Assembly (NCBI RefSeq): GCF_009932335.1
Contig: NZ_BLJF01000001.1
Coordinates: 558,001-622,000, forward strand
DNA length: 64,000 nucleotides
Direction: 5' to 3'
From: Pseudomonas asiatica
GTDB taxonomy: Bacteria; Pseudomonadota; Gammaproteobacteria; Pseudomonadales; Pseudomonadaceae
Shown here: piece after piece, positions 1 to 6,942 of the stretch
How the letters are laid out: each line of letters opens with the position of its first letter
Numbering within the stretch: position 1 is the first letter of the stretch
Made by a program: the position numbers and the translations under genes
Notes under the pieces: generated by a model
Told to the model about the DNA's origin: nothing
Seen by the model: the letters and a program-made list of their open reading frames with translations, nothing else
Database searches by the model: none

Positions 1-107
1 TACACCACCAGGTAGGGCAGGGTAAGGGCACGGGCGACGGTGAGGGTGAAGGTAGTGCCGAGCAGCAGGCGCACGGTGTGCGGGTAGCGTTTGATGGCGG
101 CGAGCAT
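1..107 (-). CDS. MFS transporter, N-terminal fragment (cut by window edge)
   Basis: Only the first 35 codons are inside the window; the gene continues to the left of base 1. Read on the minus strand from the ATG at 107, it begins MLAAIKRYPHTVRLLL and continues into a hydrophobic stretch ending LTLPYLVVY. A short basic N-terminus followed by a first membrane helix with an R-x-L-T-L-P-like motif is common in drug-type major facilitator proteins. An AAGGA ribosome site lies about 8 bases upstream of the ATG. The substrate cannot be inferred from this fragment. Confidence 0.6.
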   Translation of the reverse strand, partial: MLAAIKRYPHTVRLLLGTTFTLTVARALTLPYLVV

Positions 108-154
108 TGCCACGTCCTTGTTGTGGAATAGCCGAATCGGAGCATATGACAAAT

Positions 155-270
155 GGGGGCTGCTCTGCAGCCCATCGCCGGCAAACCAGCTCCCACCTCG
201 ACCGCATTGATCTCAAGCCATGTGCGGTACCTGTGGGAGCCGGCTTGCCGGCGATGAGGCCGGAACAGGC
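155..270. repeat. REP inverted pair (GCCGGCAAGCC subtype)
   Basis: Two oppositely oriented REP units flank a short spacer. The bodies read ATCGCCGGCAAACCAGCTCCCA and its near complement. The pair fills the gap between the divergent MFS fragment and the acyltransferase gene and is preceded by the GGGGCTGC/GCAGCCC arm. Confidence 0.85.
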
Positions 271-376
271 TTGCTACAGAATCACCGCGCTTGCCAGTCA
301 GTGCATTTCCCATGCAGATTTGTGGCTTGTCGCGCCCTGCGCGCCTCCAATTGAAAAGCCCTCAGGACCAAGGACG

Positions 377-2254
377 ATGAGTCACTCCTCGCAATTCACC
401 TTGCTCGGCAAGCGGCGTTTCCTGCCGTTTTTCATCACCCAGTCGCTGGGTGCCTTCAACGACAACCTGTTCAAGCAGTCGCTGATCCTGGCGATCCTGT
501 TCAAGCTCAGCCTGGGCGACGGCGACCGTTCGATCTGGGTCAACCTGTGCGCCCTGCTGTTCATCCTGCCGTTCTTCCTGTTCTCTGCGCTGGGCGGGCA
601 GTTTGGCGAGAAGTTCGCCAAGGATGCGCTGATCCGGGCCATCAAGCTGGCCGAGATCGCGATCATGGCGGTAGGCGCGCTCGGTTTCATCACCAACCAC
701 CTGGCACTGATGCTGGTGGCGCTGTTCGGCATGGGAACCCACTCGGCTCTGTTCGGCCCGGTGAAGTACTCGATCCTGCCGCAGGCCCTGCGCGAGGAAG
801 AACTGGTCGGCGGCAACGGGCTGGTGGAAACCGGTACTTTCCTGGCCATCCTCGCCGGCACCATCGGCGCTGGGGTGATGATGTCGGCTGACAGCTATGC
901 CACCGTGGTGGCTGGTGGCGTGGTCGGCACCGCCGTGCTCGGTTACCTGGCCAGCCGCTGGATCCCGCGGGCCGCTGCCGCTTCGCCGCAAATGCCGCTG
1001 GACTGGAACATCTTCAGGCAGTCGTGGGCGATCCTGCGCATGGGCCTGGGGCAGCCGCCGGCGGTGTCGCGCTCGATCGTCGGCAACTCGTGGTTCTGGT
1101 TCGTCGGTGCCATCTACCTCACGCAGATCCCGGCCTACGCCAAGGACTGGCTGCACGGTGACGGCACGGTGGTGACACTGGTGCTGACCCTGTTCTCGGT
1201 GGGGATTGCCTTGGGTTCGCTGCTGTGCGAGCGGCTCAGCGGGCGCAAGGTGGAAATCGGCCTGGTGCCGTTCGGCTCGTTCGGGCTGAGCCTGTTCGGC
1301 CTGCTTTGGTGGTGGCACTCCGGCGATGTGCCGGCTGCGGCGGCACCGCACGACTGGCTGGCGCTGTTGGGCATGGGCCAGGCCTGGTGGATCCTGCTGT
1401 CTATCGTCGGCCTTGGGGTGTTCGGCGGCTTCTATATCGTACCGCTGTATGCACTGATCCAGGCCCGCACCGCCGAAGACCAGCGCGCCCGGGTGATCGC
1501 GGCCAACAACATCCTCAATGCCCTGTTCATGGTGGTGTCGGCAGTGCTCACCATCATCCTGCTGGGCCTGGCCGAGCTGACCATCCCGCAACTGTTCCTG
1601 GTGGTGTCGCTGCTCAATATCGCGGTCAACGCCTATATCTTCAGGATCGTGCCCGAGTTCACCATGCGCTTCCTGATCTGGCTGCTCAGCCATTCGATGT
1701 ACCGCGTGCAGCACCGCGACCTCGAACGCATCCCCGACGAAGGCGCGGCGCTGCTGGTTTGCAACCACGTGTCGTTCGTCGATGCGCTGCTGCTGGGAGG
1801 GGCGATTCGCCGGCCGATCCGCTTCGTCATGTACTACAAGATCTACAACCTGCCGGTACTCAACTTCGTGTTCCGCACCGCAGGCGCCATCCCGATTGCC
1901 GGGCGCAACGAAGACCTGGCCATCTACGAACGTGCTTTCGCGCGCATTGCCGAGTACCTGGCCGATGGCGAGCTGGTATGCATCTTCCCTGAAGGCAAGC
2001 TGACCGGGGATGGCGAAATCGACGTGTTCAAGGGCGGCGTCAACCGCATCCTCGAAGAAACCCCGGTGCCGGTCATTCCGTTGGCCTTGCAGGGGCTGTG
2101 GGGCAGCTTCTTCAGTCGTGACCCGGCCAAGGGCTTTTTCAAGCGCCTGTGGTCGCGGGTGACCATCGTGGCAGGCGCCGCCATCCCGGTGGAGGCGGCG
2201 CAGCCAGAAGCCTTGCGTGAGCAGGTCAGCCGCCTGCGCGGCAACCTGCGCTAG
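377..2254 (+). CDS. MFS (LplT-like) transporter fused to PlsC-type acyltransferase
   Basis: The 625-residue protein has two parts. Residues 1 to about 420 form a many-helix major facilitator domain whose start (FLPFFITQSLGAFNDNLFKQS) matches the LplT lysophospholipid flippase type. Residues 430 to 625 are a PlsC/LPLAT acyltransferase with NHVSFVDALL (the H-x4-D catalytic motif) and FPEGKLT (the FPEG substrate motif). This resembles the Aas/LplT system, in which lysophospholipid is flipped into the cytoplasm and re-acylated; the acyl-ACP synthetase part of Aas is missing. The ATG at 377 is chosen because AAGGA lies just upstream and the motif-bearing N-terminus begins there; an in-frame extension back to 107 would be REP-derived. 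The exact substrate is inferred. Confidence 0.85.
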   Translation: MSHSSQFTLLGKRRFLPFFITQSLGAFNDNLFKQSLILAILFKLSLGDGDRSIWVNLCALLFILPFFLFSALGGQFGEKFAKDALIRAIKLAEIAIMAVGALGFITNHLALMLVALFGMGTHSALFGPVKYSILPQALREEELVGGNGLVETGTFLAILAGTIGAGVMMSADSYATVVAGGVVGTAVLGYLASRWIPRAAAASPQMPLDWNIFRQSWAILRMGLGQPPAVSRSIVGNSWFWFVGAIYLTQIPAYAKDWLHGDGTVVTLVLTLFSVGIALGSLLCERLSGRKVEIGLVPFGSFGLSLFGLLWWWHSGDVPAAAAPHDWLALLGMGQAWWILLSIVGLGVFGGFYIVPLYALIQARTAEDQRARVIAANNILNALFMVVSAVLTIILLGLAELTIPQLFLVVSLLNIAVNAYIFRIVPEFTMRFLIWLLSHSMYRVQHRDLERIPDEGAALLVCNHVSFVDALLLGGAIRRPIRFVMYYKIYNLPVLNFVFRTAGAIPIAGRNEDLAIYERAFARIAEYLADGELVCIFPEGKLTGDGEIDVFKGGVNRILEETPVPVIPLALQGLWGSFFSRDPAKGFFKRLWSRVTIVAGAAIPVEAAQPEALREQVSRLRGNLR

Positions 2255-2263
2255 GGGAGGGCG

Positions 2264-2581
2264 TCAGCTGGCGCTGACTTTCAGGCCGACCAGGCCGGTA
2301 ATGATCAGCGCCACGCTGACCAGGCGTACCAGGGCCATGGACTCGCCGAACAGGATGATGCCGGCGATCACCGTGCCGACGGCGCCGACGCCGGTCCATA
2401 TGGCATAGGCGGTACCCAGCGGCAACTCTTTCATGGCCAGGCCCAGCAGGCCTAGGCTGATGGCCATGGCGGCGACGGTGAGGACGGTGGGCAGTGGTTT
2501 GCTGAAGCCGTCGGTGTATTTCAGGCCGACGGCCCAGCCGACCTCGAACAGGCCGGCGAAGAACAGGATGATCCAGGACAT
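2264..2581 (-). CDS. sugE: SMR-family guanidinium exporter SugE/Gdx
   Basis: The 105-residue protein has four predicted membrane helices and the length of the small multidrug resistance family. The opening [26 protein letters not shown] contains the conserved Glu of helix 1 and matches the SugE/Gdx branch, whose members export guanidinium in exchange for protons. The strongest support is context: a guanidine-II (mini-ykkC) riboswitch lies directly upstream on the same strand, so expression should rise when guanidine binds. A GGAG ribosome site is about 9 bases before the ATG. It converges on the acyltransferase gene, with only 9 bases between the stop codons. Confidence 0.93.
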   Translation of the reverse strand: MSWIILFFAGLFEVGWAVGLKYTDGFSKPLPTVLTVAAMAISLGLLGLAMKELPLGTAYAIWTGVGAVGTVIAGIILFGESMALVRLVSVALIITGLVGLKVSAS

Positions 2582-2607
2582 GGTGCGTCTCCATCGTTGT
2601 GAATGAT

Positions 2608-2656
2608 GGGGCCGTCCCCGGAATGGTCACGCTGTGCGTCGTGAGGTCGTCCTCAC
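2608..2656 (-). promoter_or_regulatory. Guanidine-II riboswitch (mini-ykkC)
   Basis: On the minus strand two short hairpins follow each other: GTGAGG-ACGA-CCTCAC (2656-2641) and GGGG-ACGG-CCCC (2619-2608). Both loops fit the ACGR consensus that defines the guanidine-II class, and the stems are perfect. The second hairpin ends about 27 bases before the sugE start codon, consistent with control of ribosome access. The gene it precedes is the expected target of this class. Confidence 0.93.
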
Positions 2657-2694
2657 AGTGGATACATGGTGCACACCTGCAGCCCTAGGGGCAA

Positions 2695-2804
2695 GCCTGT
2701 ACCGGCCTCTTCGCGGGTAAACCCGCTCCTACAGGGATCTCCACAATTTTCAGACCTGTGCAGTACCTGTGGGAGCGGTTTACCCGCGAAGGGGCCAGTT
2801 CAGG
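2695..2804. repeat. REP inverted pair (GCGGGTAAACCCGC subtype)
   Basis: Two REP units in opposite orientation with the body TTCGCGGGTAAACCCGCTCC. It begins just upstream of the sugE riboswitch region and ends six bases beyond the stop codon of the BASS transporter. Confidence 0.85.
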
Positions 2805-2809
2805 CAACT

Positions 2810-3775
2810 TCAATGCCTGGCCAGCTCCCCACCTTCGGCTTCTGCCACAGGGTCCCCCATACGCCGGAACCAGGTAGACAGCAGCGCCCCGGAAATATTG
2901 TGCCAAACGCTGAACAACGCACTCGGCACCGCAGCCAGCGGCGAAAAATGCGCCGCTGCCAGTGCTGCGCCCAGCCCGGAGTTCTGCATGCCCACCTCCA
3001 GCGCCAGCGACTTGCGCTGTGCCAGTGGCAGCTTGCACAGCCTGCCGGTCAGGTACCCCAGCAAGTAGCCGAAGCTGTTGTGCAATATCACCACCGCCAT
3101 GATCAGCAGCCCTGATTCGGCGATCTTCGCCTGGCTGGCCGCCACCACCGCGCACACGATCATCACGATACTCACCACCGACACCAGCGGCAGTACCTGC
3201 ACCGCCGCCTGCACCCGCGCGCCAAGCAGCCGCTGGGCCAGTACGCCGAGCACGATCGGCAGCATCACCAACTGCAGGATCGACCAGAACATGTCCATGA
3301 AGGACACAGGCAGCCAGGCCGAGGCCAGGAACCAGATCAGCGCCGGGGTCAGCAGCGGGGCGAGCAGGGTGGTGACCGCAGCGATGGCCACCGCCAGCGC
3401 CAGGTCGCCGCGTGACAGCCAGACCATCACGTTCGATGCCGTGCCGCTCGGGCAGCAGCCAACCAGGATCACGCCCACGGCGATTTCTGGTGGCAGGTGG
3501 AACAGCTGGCACAGCAGCCAGGCCATGCCCGGCATGATCACGAAGTGCGCGACCACCCCCAGCATCACCCGCCAGGGCTGGCGGGCGAGGGCGGCGAAGT
3601 CATCGAGCTTGAGGGTGAGGCCCATGCCGAACATCACCAGGCCCAGCAGCGGCACGATGGCCACCTTCAGGGCGATGAACCATTGCGGTTGCAGGAAGGC
3701 CATTACGGCGAACACCAGCACCCACAGGGCGAAGGTATTGCCGACGAAGCGGCTGAGGGTGGCGAGGGCACGCAT
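2810..3775 (-). CDS. Bile acid:sodium symporter (BASS) family transporter
   Basis: The 321-residue protein has about nine to ten hydrophobic helices and the family motif VGCCPSGTASNVMVWLSRGD near residue 110, the BASS sodium-site region, plus EVGMQNSGLG near residue 260. Bacterial members import organic anions such as pantoate or 2-keto acids with sodium; the substrate here cannot be told. The ATG at 3775 is preferred over the TTG at 3784, because AAGGA sits 10 bases before the ATG but only three before the TTG. A REP pair lies at each end, so it is probably monocistronic. Confidence 0.88.
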   Translation of the reverse strand: MRALATLSRFVGNTFALWVLVFAVMAFLQPQWFIALKVAIVPLLGLVMFGMGLTLKLDDFAALARQPWRVMLGVVAHFVIMPGMAWLLCQLFHLPPEIAVGVILVGCCPSGTASNVMVWLSRGDLALAVAIAAVTTLLAPLLTPALIWFLASAWLPVSFMDMFWSILQLVMLPIVLGVLAQRLLGARVQAAVQVLPLVSVVSIVMIVCAVVAASQAKIAESGLLIMAVVILHNSFGYLLGYLTGRLCKLPLAQRKSLALEVGMQNSGLGAALAAAHFSPLAAVPSALFSVWHNISGALLSTWFRRMGDPVAEAEGGELARH

Positions 3776-3815
3776 GGGGGGCAATTCCTTTTTGTTTTAT
3801 CGCTTCAAGAATTTC

Positions 3816-3915
3816 ACTGGCCTCTTCGCGGGCTTGCCCGCTCCCACAGGTACACCACAGTACTCAGAAGCTGTGGTGTACCTGTGGGAGCGGGCAAGCC
3901 CGCGAAAGGGCCAGT
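3816..3915. repeat. REP inverted pair (GCGGGCTTGCCCGC subtype)
   Basis: Near-perfect inverted pair between the BASS transporter start and the 3' end of rdgC; both arms share the body TTCGCGGGCTTGCCCGCTCC. Confidence 0.88.
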
Positions 3916-3962
3916 ACGGTCTGAGGATATCTCCCAGGCCAGCACCGGCATTTCAAAACCAG

Positions 3963-4883
3963 TCAGACCCCTTGCGGAATCTCTTCTCCACCCAGCGCCT
4001 CGAACAGCACCGGCAGGAATTCGGCAAAGGTCATCATCATCAACTGGAAGCTGGCATCGAACTGTTGCGCAGCCTCATCGCCACCATCCTGTTCGGCCTG
4101 CTCCTGCAGCAGCTCTTCGAACTTCAGGCGCTTGATCACCATCTTGTCATCCAGAATGAACGACAGCTTGTCCTGCCAGGCCAGGGCCAGCTGGGTGACC
4201 ACCTTGCCAGTGCTCAGGTGCAGCTGAATTTCCTCGCCGGTCAGGTCCTGGCGCTTGCAGCGCACGATGCCGCCGTCTTCGGCAGTGTCGCGCAGTTCGC
4301 ACTCGTCCAGCACATAGAAGCCTTCGGCAGCTTCCTGCGACTTGACCCACTCGGTCATGGTGGCAACCGGGGCGATTTTCACGGTGGCCGGGCGCACCGG
4401 CAGCGAGCCCATCACTTCACGCAAGGTCGACAGCAGGTCTTCGGCACGCTTGGCGCTGGCCGAGTTGACCAGGATCACGCCCAGGCGCGGGGCGATGGCG
4501 GCGAAGATCATCGAGCGGCGGATGAACGCGCGCGGCAGGAAGGCCTGGATTATCTCGTCCTTGATCTGGTCGCGTTCCTTTTTATAGACCTTGCGCATCT
4601 GCTCGGTCTCGATCTCTTCGACCTTTTCCTTCACCGCGTCGTTGACCACGCTGCTGGGCAGGATGCGTTCCTCCTTGCGCGCGGCAATCAGCAGGTACTC
4701 GCCGCTGACATGCACCAGGGGAGCGTCTTCGCCCTTGCCGAATGGCGCGACGAAACCATAGGTGGTCAGCTCCTGGCTGGCGCAGGGGCGGGCCGGCTTG
4801 CTGGCCAGGGCCGCTTCCAGCGCTTCAGGCTCGAACGGGACTTCCTGGGTCAGACGGTAGGTCAGCAGGTTCTTGAACCACAT
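3963..4883 (-). CDS. rdgC: Recombination-associated protein RdgC
   Basis: The 306-residue protein matches RdgC in length (303 in E. coli) and sequence, starting [20 protein letters not shown] and containing [20 protein letters not shown] and a late [11 protein letters not shown]. RdgC is a DNA-binding ring that limits RecA-driven recombination and affects replication restart. The start at 4883 gives the conserved MWFKN opening; upstream in-frame codons have no conserved sequence. The Shine-Dalgarno sequence is weak (AGAAGAGA some bases upstream). It stands alone between a REP pair and the tRNA cluster. Confidence 0.96.
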   Translation of the reverse strand: MWFKNLLTYRLTQEVPFEPEALEAALASKPARPCASQELTTYGFVAPFGKGEDAPLVHVSGEYLLIAARKEERILPSSVVNDAVKEKVEEIETEQMRKVYKKERDQIKDEIIQAFLPRAFIRRSMIFAAIAPRLGVILVNSASAKRAEDLLSTLREVMGSLPVRPATVKIAPVATMTEWVKSQEAAEGFYVLDECELRDTAEDGGIVRCKRQDLTGEEIQLHLSTGKVVTQLALAWQDKLSFILDDKMVIKRLKFEELLQEQAEQDGGDEAAQQFDASFQLMMMTFAEFLPVLFEALGGEEIPQGV

Positions 4884-5051
4884 GAGGGGCAATCTCTTCT
4901 TAATGCATAAGGCGGGCATTATTCTCCGAGCGGTGCTCTCAGGCCAACCCTGTCGGAGTGCCAGTAGCTGTAGCTGAATGTAAAGATGCACGTGGCAACG
5001 CTAGGTCTTTGAAAGGCCTGAGGTTTTTTTTGAAAAAAGTTAAAAAAGTGC

Positions 5052-5080
5052 TTGCCAGGGTACGGGGTCGTCCGTAGAAT
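5052..5080 (+). promoter_or_regulatory. Sigma-70 promoter of first tRNA-Val/Asp unit
   Basis: TTGCCA at 5052-5057 and TAGAAT at 5075-5080 are separated by 17 bases. A GC-rich discriminator (GCGCGCC) follows, as is usual for stable RNA promoters. An A-rich stretch lies just upstream and could act as an UP element. Confidence 0.85.
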
Positions 5081-5100
5081 GCGCGCCACACCGAGACGAA

Positions 5101-5176
5101 GGGTGATTAGCTCAGCCGGGAGAGCATCTGCCTTACAAGCAGAGGGTCGGCGGTTCGATCCCGTCATCACCCACCA
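5101..5176 (+). tRNA. tRNA-Val (anticodon TAC), copy 1
   Basis: 76 bases including an encoded CCA. The acceptor arms GGGTGAT (5101-5107) and ATCACCC (5166-5172) pair perfectly. The anticodon loop reads CTTACAA with anticodon TAC, and the T arm contains GGTTCGATCC. Confidence 0.97.
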
Positions 5177-5189
5177 CTCGATGTTTAGC

Positions 5190-5266
5190 GCAGCGGTAGT
5201 TCAGTCGGTTAGAATACCGGCCTGTCACGCCGGGGGTCGCGGGTTCGAGTCCCGTCCGCTGCGCCA
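5190..5266 (+). tRNA. tRNA-Asp (anticodon GTC), copy 1
   Basis: 77 bases including CCA. The acceptor arms GCAGCGG and CCGCTGC pair, the discriminator base is G, and the anticodon is GTC at 5224-5226. It lies 13 bases after tRNA-Val and is expected to be cut from the same transcript. Confidence 0.97.
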
Positions 5267-5310
5267 TATTTCACTTCCAGGGCCTACTGAACACCCTGAA
5301 GTAACAGAGA

Positions 5311-5335
5311 AAGCGACCTCAGGGTCGCTTTTTTT
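5311..5335 (+). terminator. Rho-independent terminator of first tRNA unit
   Basis: Stem AAGCGACC / GGTCGCTT with loop TCAG, running into a T tract. It follows tRNA-Asp copy 1. Confidence 0.92.
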
Positions 5336-5386
5336 GTGCCTGCGATTTGGTGTTTTCGCGAAATCTGCAAAAAGTTTGATAAGTGC

Positions 5387-5415
5387 TTGCCAGAGCGCCA
5401 AGTCGCCCGTAGAAT
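5387..5415 (+). promoter_or_regulatory. Sigma-70 promoter of second tRNA-Val/Asp unit
   Basis: TTGCCA (5387-5392) and TAGAAT (5410-5415) are 17 bases apart and followed by the same GCGCGCC discriminator as in copy 1. The spacer differs from that of copy 1 at several bases. Confidence 0.85.
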
Positions 5416-5436
5416 GCGCGCCACACCGAGAGACAT

Positions 5437-5512
5437 GGGTGATTAGCTCAGCCGGGAGAGCATCTGCCTTACAAGCAGAGGGTCGGCGGTTCGATCCCGT
5501 CATCACCCACCA
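5437..5512 (+). tRNA. tRNA-Val (anticodon TAC), copy 2
   Basis: Identical to copy 1 over all 76 bases and displaced by 336 bases. Confidence 0.97.
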
Positions 5513-5525
5513 CTCGATGTTTAGC

Positions 5526-5602
5526 GCAGCGGTAGTTCAGTCGGTTAGAATACCGGCCTGTCACGCCGGGGGTCGCGGGTTCGAGTCCCGTCCGCTGCGC
5601 CA
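5526..5602 (+). tRNA. tRNA-Asp (anticodon GTC), copy 2
   Basis: Identical to copy 1 over all 77 bases and displaced by 336 bases; anticodon GTC. Confidence 0.97.
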
Positions 5603-5646
5603 TATTCCACTTCCAGGGCCTACTGAACACCCGGAAGTAACAGAGA

Positions 5647-5671
5647 AAGCGACCTTAGGGTCGCTTTTTTT
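5647..5671 (+). terminator. Rho-independent terminator of second tRNA unit
   Basis: Stem AAGCGACC / GGTCGCTT with loop TTAG and a T tract; a one-base loop difference from the copy 1 terminator. Confidence 0.92.
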
Positions 5672-5704
5672 GTTTCTGCATTGAGCAAAAAACTATCTTG
5701 TATT

Positions 5705-5822
5705 GCCTGTCAGGGCCTCATCGCCGGCAAGCCAGCTCCCACCTCGACCGCATTGATCTCAAGCCATACGCTATCCCTGTGGGAGCTGGCTTGCCGGCGA
5801 ATGGGCTGCAAAGCAGCCCCGG
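5705..5822. repeat. REP inverted pair (GCCGGCAAGCC subtype)
   Basis: Inverted pair with the body ATCGCCGGCAAGCCAGCTCCCA. It lies between the second tRNA terminator and the 3' end of map, ending five bases from the map stop codon. Its spacer nearly repeats that of the REP pair at 155. Confidence 0.87.
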
Positions 5823-5827
5823 CAATC

Positions 5828-6604
5828 TCAGCGGCGACGCTCTTCTTCCCGTAAGGTCAGCACCTCGACCCCATCCTCGTTCACCGCCACGGTATGCTCC
5901 CACTGCGCTGACAAGCTGTGGTCGCGGGTAATCACCGTCCAGCCATCCTTCAGCGTGCGCGTCCCGCGTCCGCCCTGGTTGATCATCGGTTCGATGGTAA
6001 ACACCATCCCCGGCTTCAACTTCAGGCCCATCCCGCGCTGGCCAATGTGCAGCACCTCGGGCCCTTCATGCATCTGCTGGCCAATGCCATGCCCGCAATA
6101 CTCACGTACGACGCTGTAGCCCGCCGCTTCGGCATGGGTCTGGATGGCATGGCCGATATCACCCAGCGTAGCCCCGGGGCGTACCTGTTCGATGCCTTTC
6201 CATAGCGCGTCATAGGTGGTGTCGACCAGGCGCTGCGCCTCATCGCTGATCGGCCCGATGCTGTACATCTTCGACGAGTCGGCGATATAGCCGCCTTGTT
6301 CCAGGGTGATGTCGACGTTGATGATCGAGCCTTCTTTCAGCACTTCATCGACCTTGGGCATGCCATGGCACACCACATGGTCCACCGAGGTGTTGAGCGC
6401 ATAGGGGAAACCATACTGGCCCTTGCTCGCCGGGCGGGCCTTGAGCGTGCCGACGATGAACGCCTCGGCGCGGTCGTTGATCTGCATGGTGGTTACGCCG
6501 GGGCGGATGAAGCTGTCGAGGTCGGCGAACACCTGGGCCAGCAGCTGGCCGGCGCGGCGCATCAGGTCGAGTTGGGCGGGGGTCTTGATAATCACCTGGG
6601 ACAT
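5828..6604 (-). CDS. map: Type I methionine aminopeptidase
   Basis: The 258-residue enzyme removes the initiator methionine from nascent proteins using a two-metal centre. The expected ligand motifs are present in order: [25 protein letters not shown] (two Asp), YCGHGIG (His), FTIEPM (Glu) and QWEHTVAV (Glu). The start at 6604 ([12 protein letters not shown]) aligns with the usual beginning of the family; a second ATG at 6625 would add seven residues and has a slightly better upstream purine run, so the start is open. It is divergent from the nitrate reductase gene and not beside rpsB-tsf, where Pseudomonas normally carries its main map gene, so it may be a second copy. Confidence 0.93.
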   Translation of the reverse strand: MSQVIIKTPAQLDLMRRAGQLLAQVFADLDSFIRPGVTTMQINDRAEAFIVGTLKARPASKGQYGFPYALNTSVDHVVCHGMPKVDEVLKEGSIINVDITLEQGGYIADSSKMYSIGPISDEAQRLVDTTYDALWKGIEQVRPGATLGDIGHAIQTHAEAAGYSVVREYCGHGIGQQMHEGPEVLHIGQRGMGLKLKPGMVFTIEPMINQGGRGTRTLKDGWTVITRDHSLSAQWEHTVAVNEDGVEVLTLREEERRR

Positions 6605-6665
6605 GGGGGGAGGGCAGTGGCTCATGCTGGAATGTGCCCCAGCATAGCGCCATGGGGTGCGGGGT

Positions 6666-6682
6666 TGCCATCGCATGGTGCA
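6666..6682. promoter_or_regulatory. Candidate NtrC binding site upstream of nasA
   Basis: The sequence TGCCATCGCATGGTGCA has the NtrC spacing (TGCAC-N7-GTGCA). The right half is perfect and the left half matches only TGC. It lies about 125 bases upstream of the sigma-54 promoter, at the same relative place as the better site before nirB. Confidence 0.55.
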
Positions 6683-6683
6683 C

Positions 6684-6791
6684 AGCCTGTACCGGCCTCT
6701 TCGCGGGCACGCCCGCTCCCACAGGTGCAGCACCGCCCTCAGGCCTTGCGATATCCCTGTGGGAGCGGGCATGCCCGCGAAAGGGGCGGCA
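6684..6791. repeat. REP inverted pair between NtrC-like site and nasA promoter
   Basis: Inverted pair, bodies TTCGCGGGCACGCCCGCTCC and GGGCATGCCCGCGA. It fills almost all the space between the candidate NtrC site and the -24/-12 promoter. Confidence 0.87.
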
Positions 6792-6794
6792 CAG

Positions 6795-6811
6795 CTGGCC
6801 CATAAATTGCT
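6795..6811 (+). promoter_or_regulatory. Sigma-54 (-24/-12) promoter of nasA
   Basis: CTGGCCCATAAATTGCT has GG (6797-6798) and GC (6809-6810) exactly ten bases apart and the TTGCT -12 element. Transcription would start near 6822, just before the structured leader. Confidence 0.75.
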
Positions 6812-6827
6812 GTTTCACCTCCATCCA

Positions 6828-6919
6828 GGGCTATCAACGTCGACAGCCCACAAAACTTCACGACAAAGGCGCCGTGTTGCCCCGCTTGCCCAGCAAGCAG
6901 GGGCAGCCGGCGCCTTTTT
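6828..6919 (+). promoter_or_regulatory. nasA leader: two ANTAR-type hexaloop hairpins and terminator
   Basis: Hairpin P1 (6828-6849) pairs GGGCT-a-TC with GA-c-AGCCC around the loop AACGTC. Hairpin P2 (6859-6876) pairs CACG-a-C with G-c-CGTG around the loop AAAGGC. Both loops have A at position 1 and G at position 4, the signature recognised by ANTAR antiterminators. P2 shares bases 6871-6874 with a long terminator (outer stem GGCGCCG 6868-6874 / CGGCGCC 6908-6914, inner stem GCCCC-GCTTGC, five Ts), so P2 and terminator are mutually exclusive. The nasA start codon is 24 bases after the T tract. A NasT/NasR-like protein encoded elsewhere is implied. Confidence 0.85.
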
Positions 6920-6942
6920 GCGTTCCCTACAGGAGCCCGCCC

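Noticed and set aside
5052..5684. 210-codon open frame across the tRNA cluster
   Set aside because: It runs through four tRNAs and two terminators, and its repetitive protein is the duplicated tRNA sequence.
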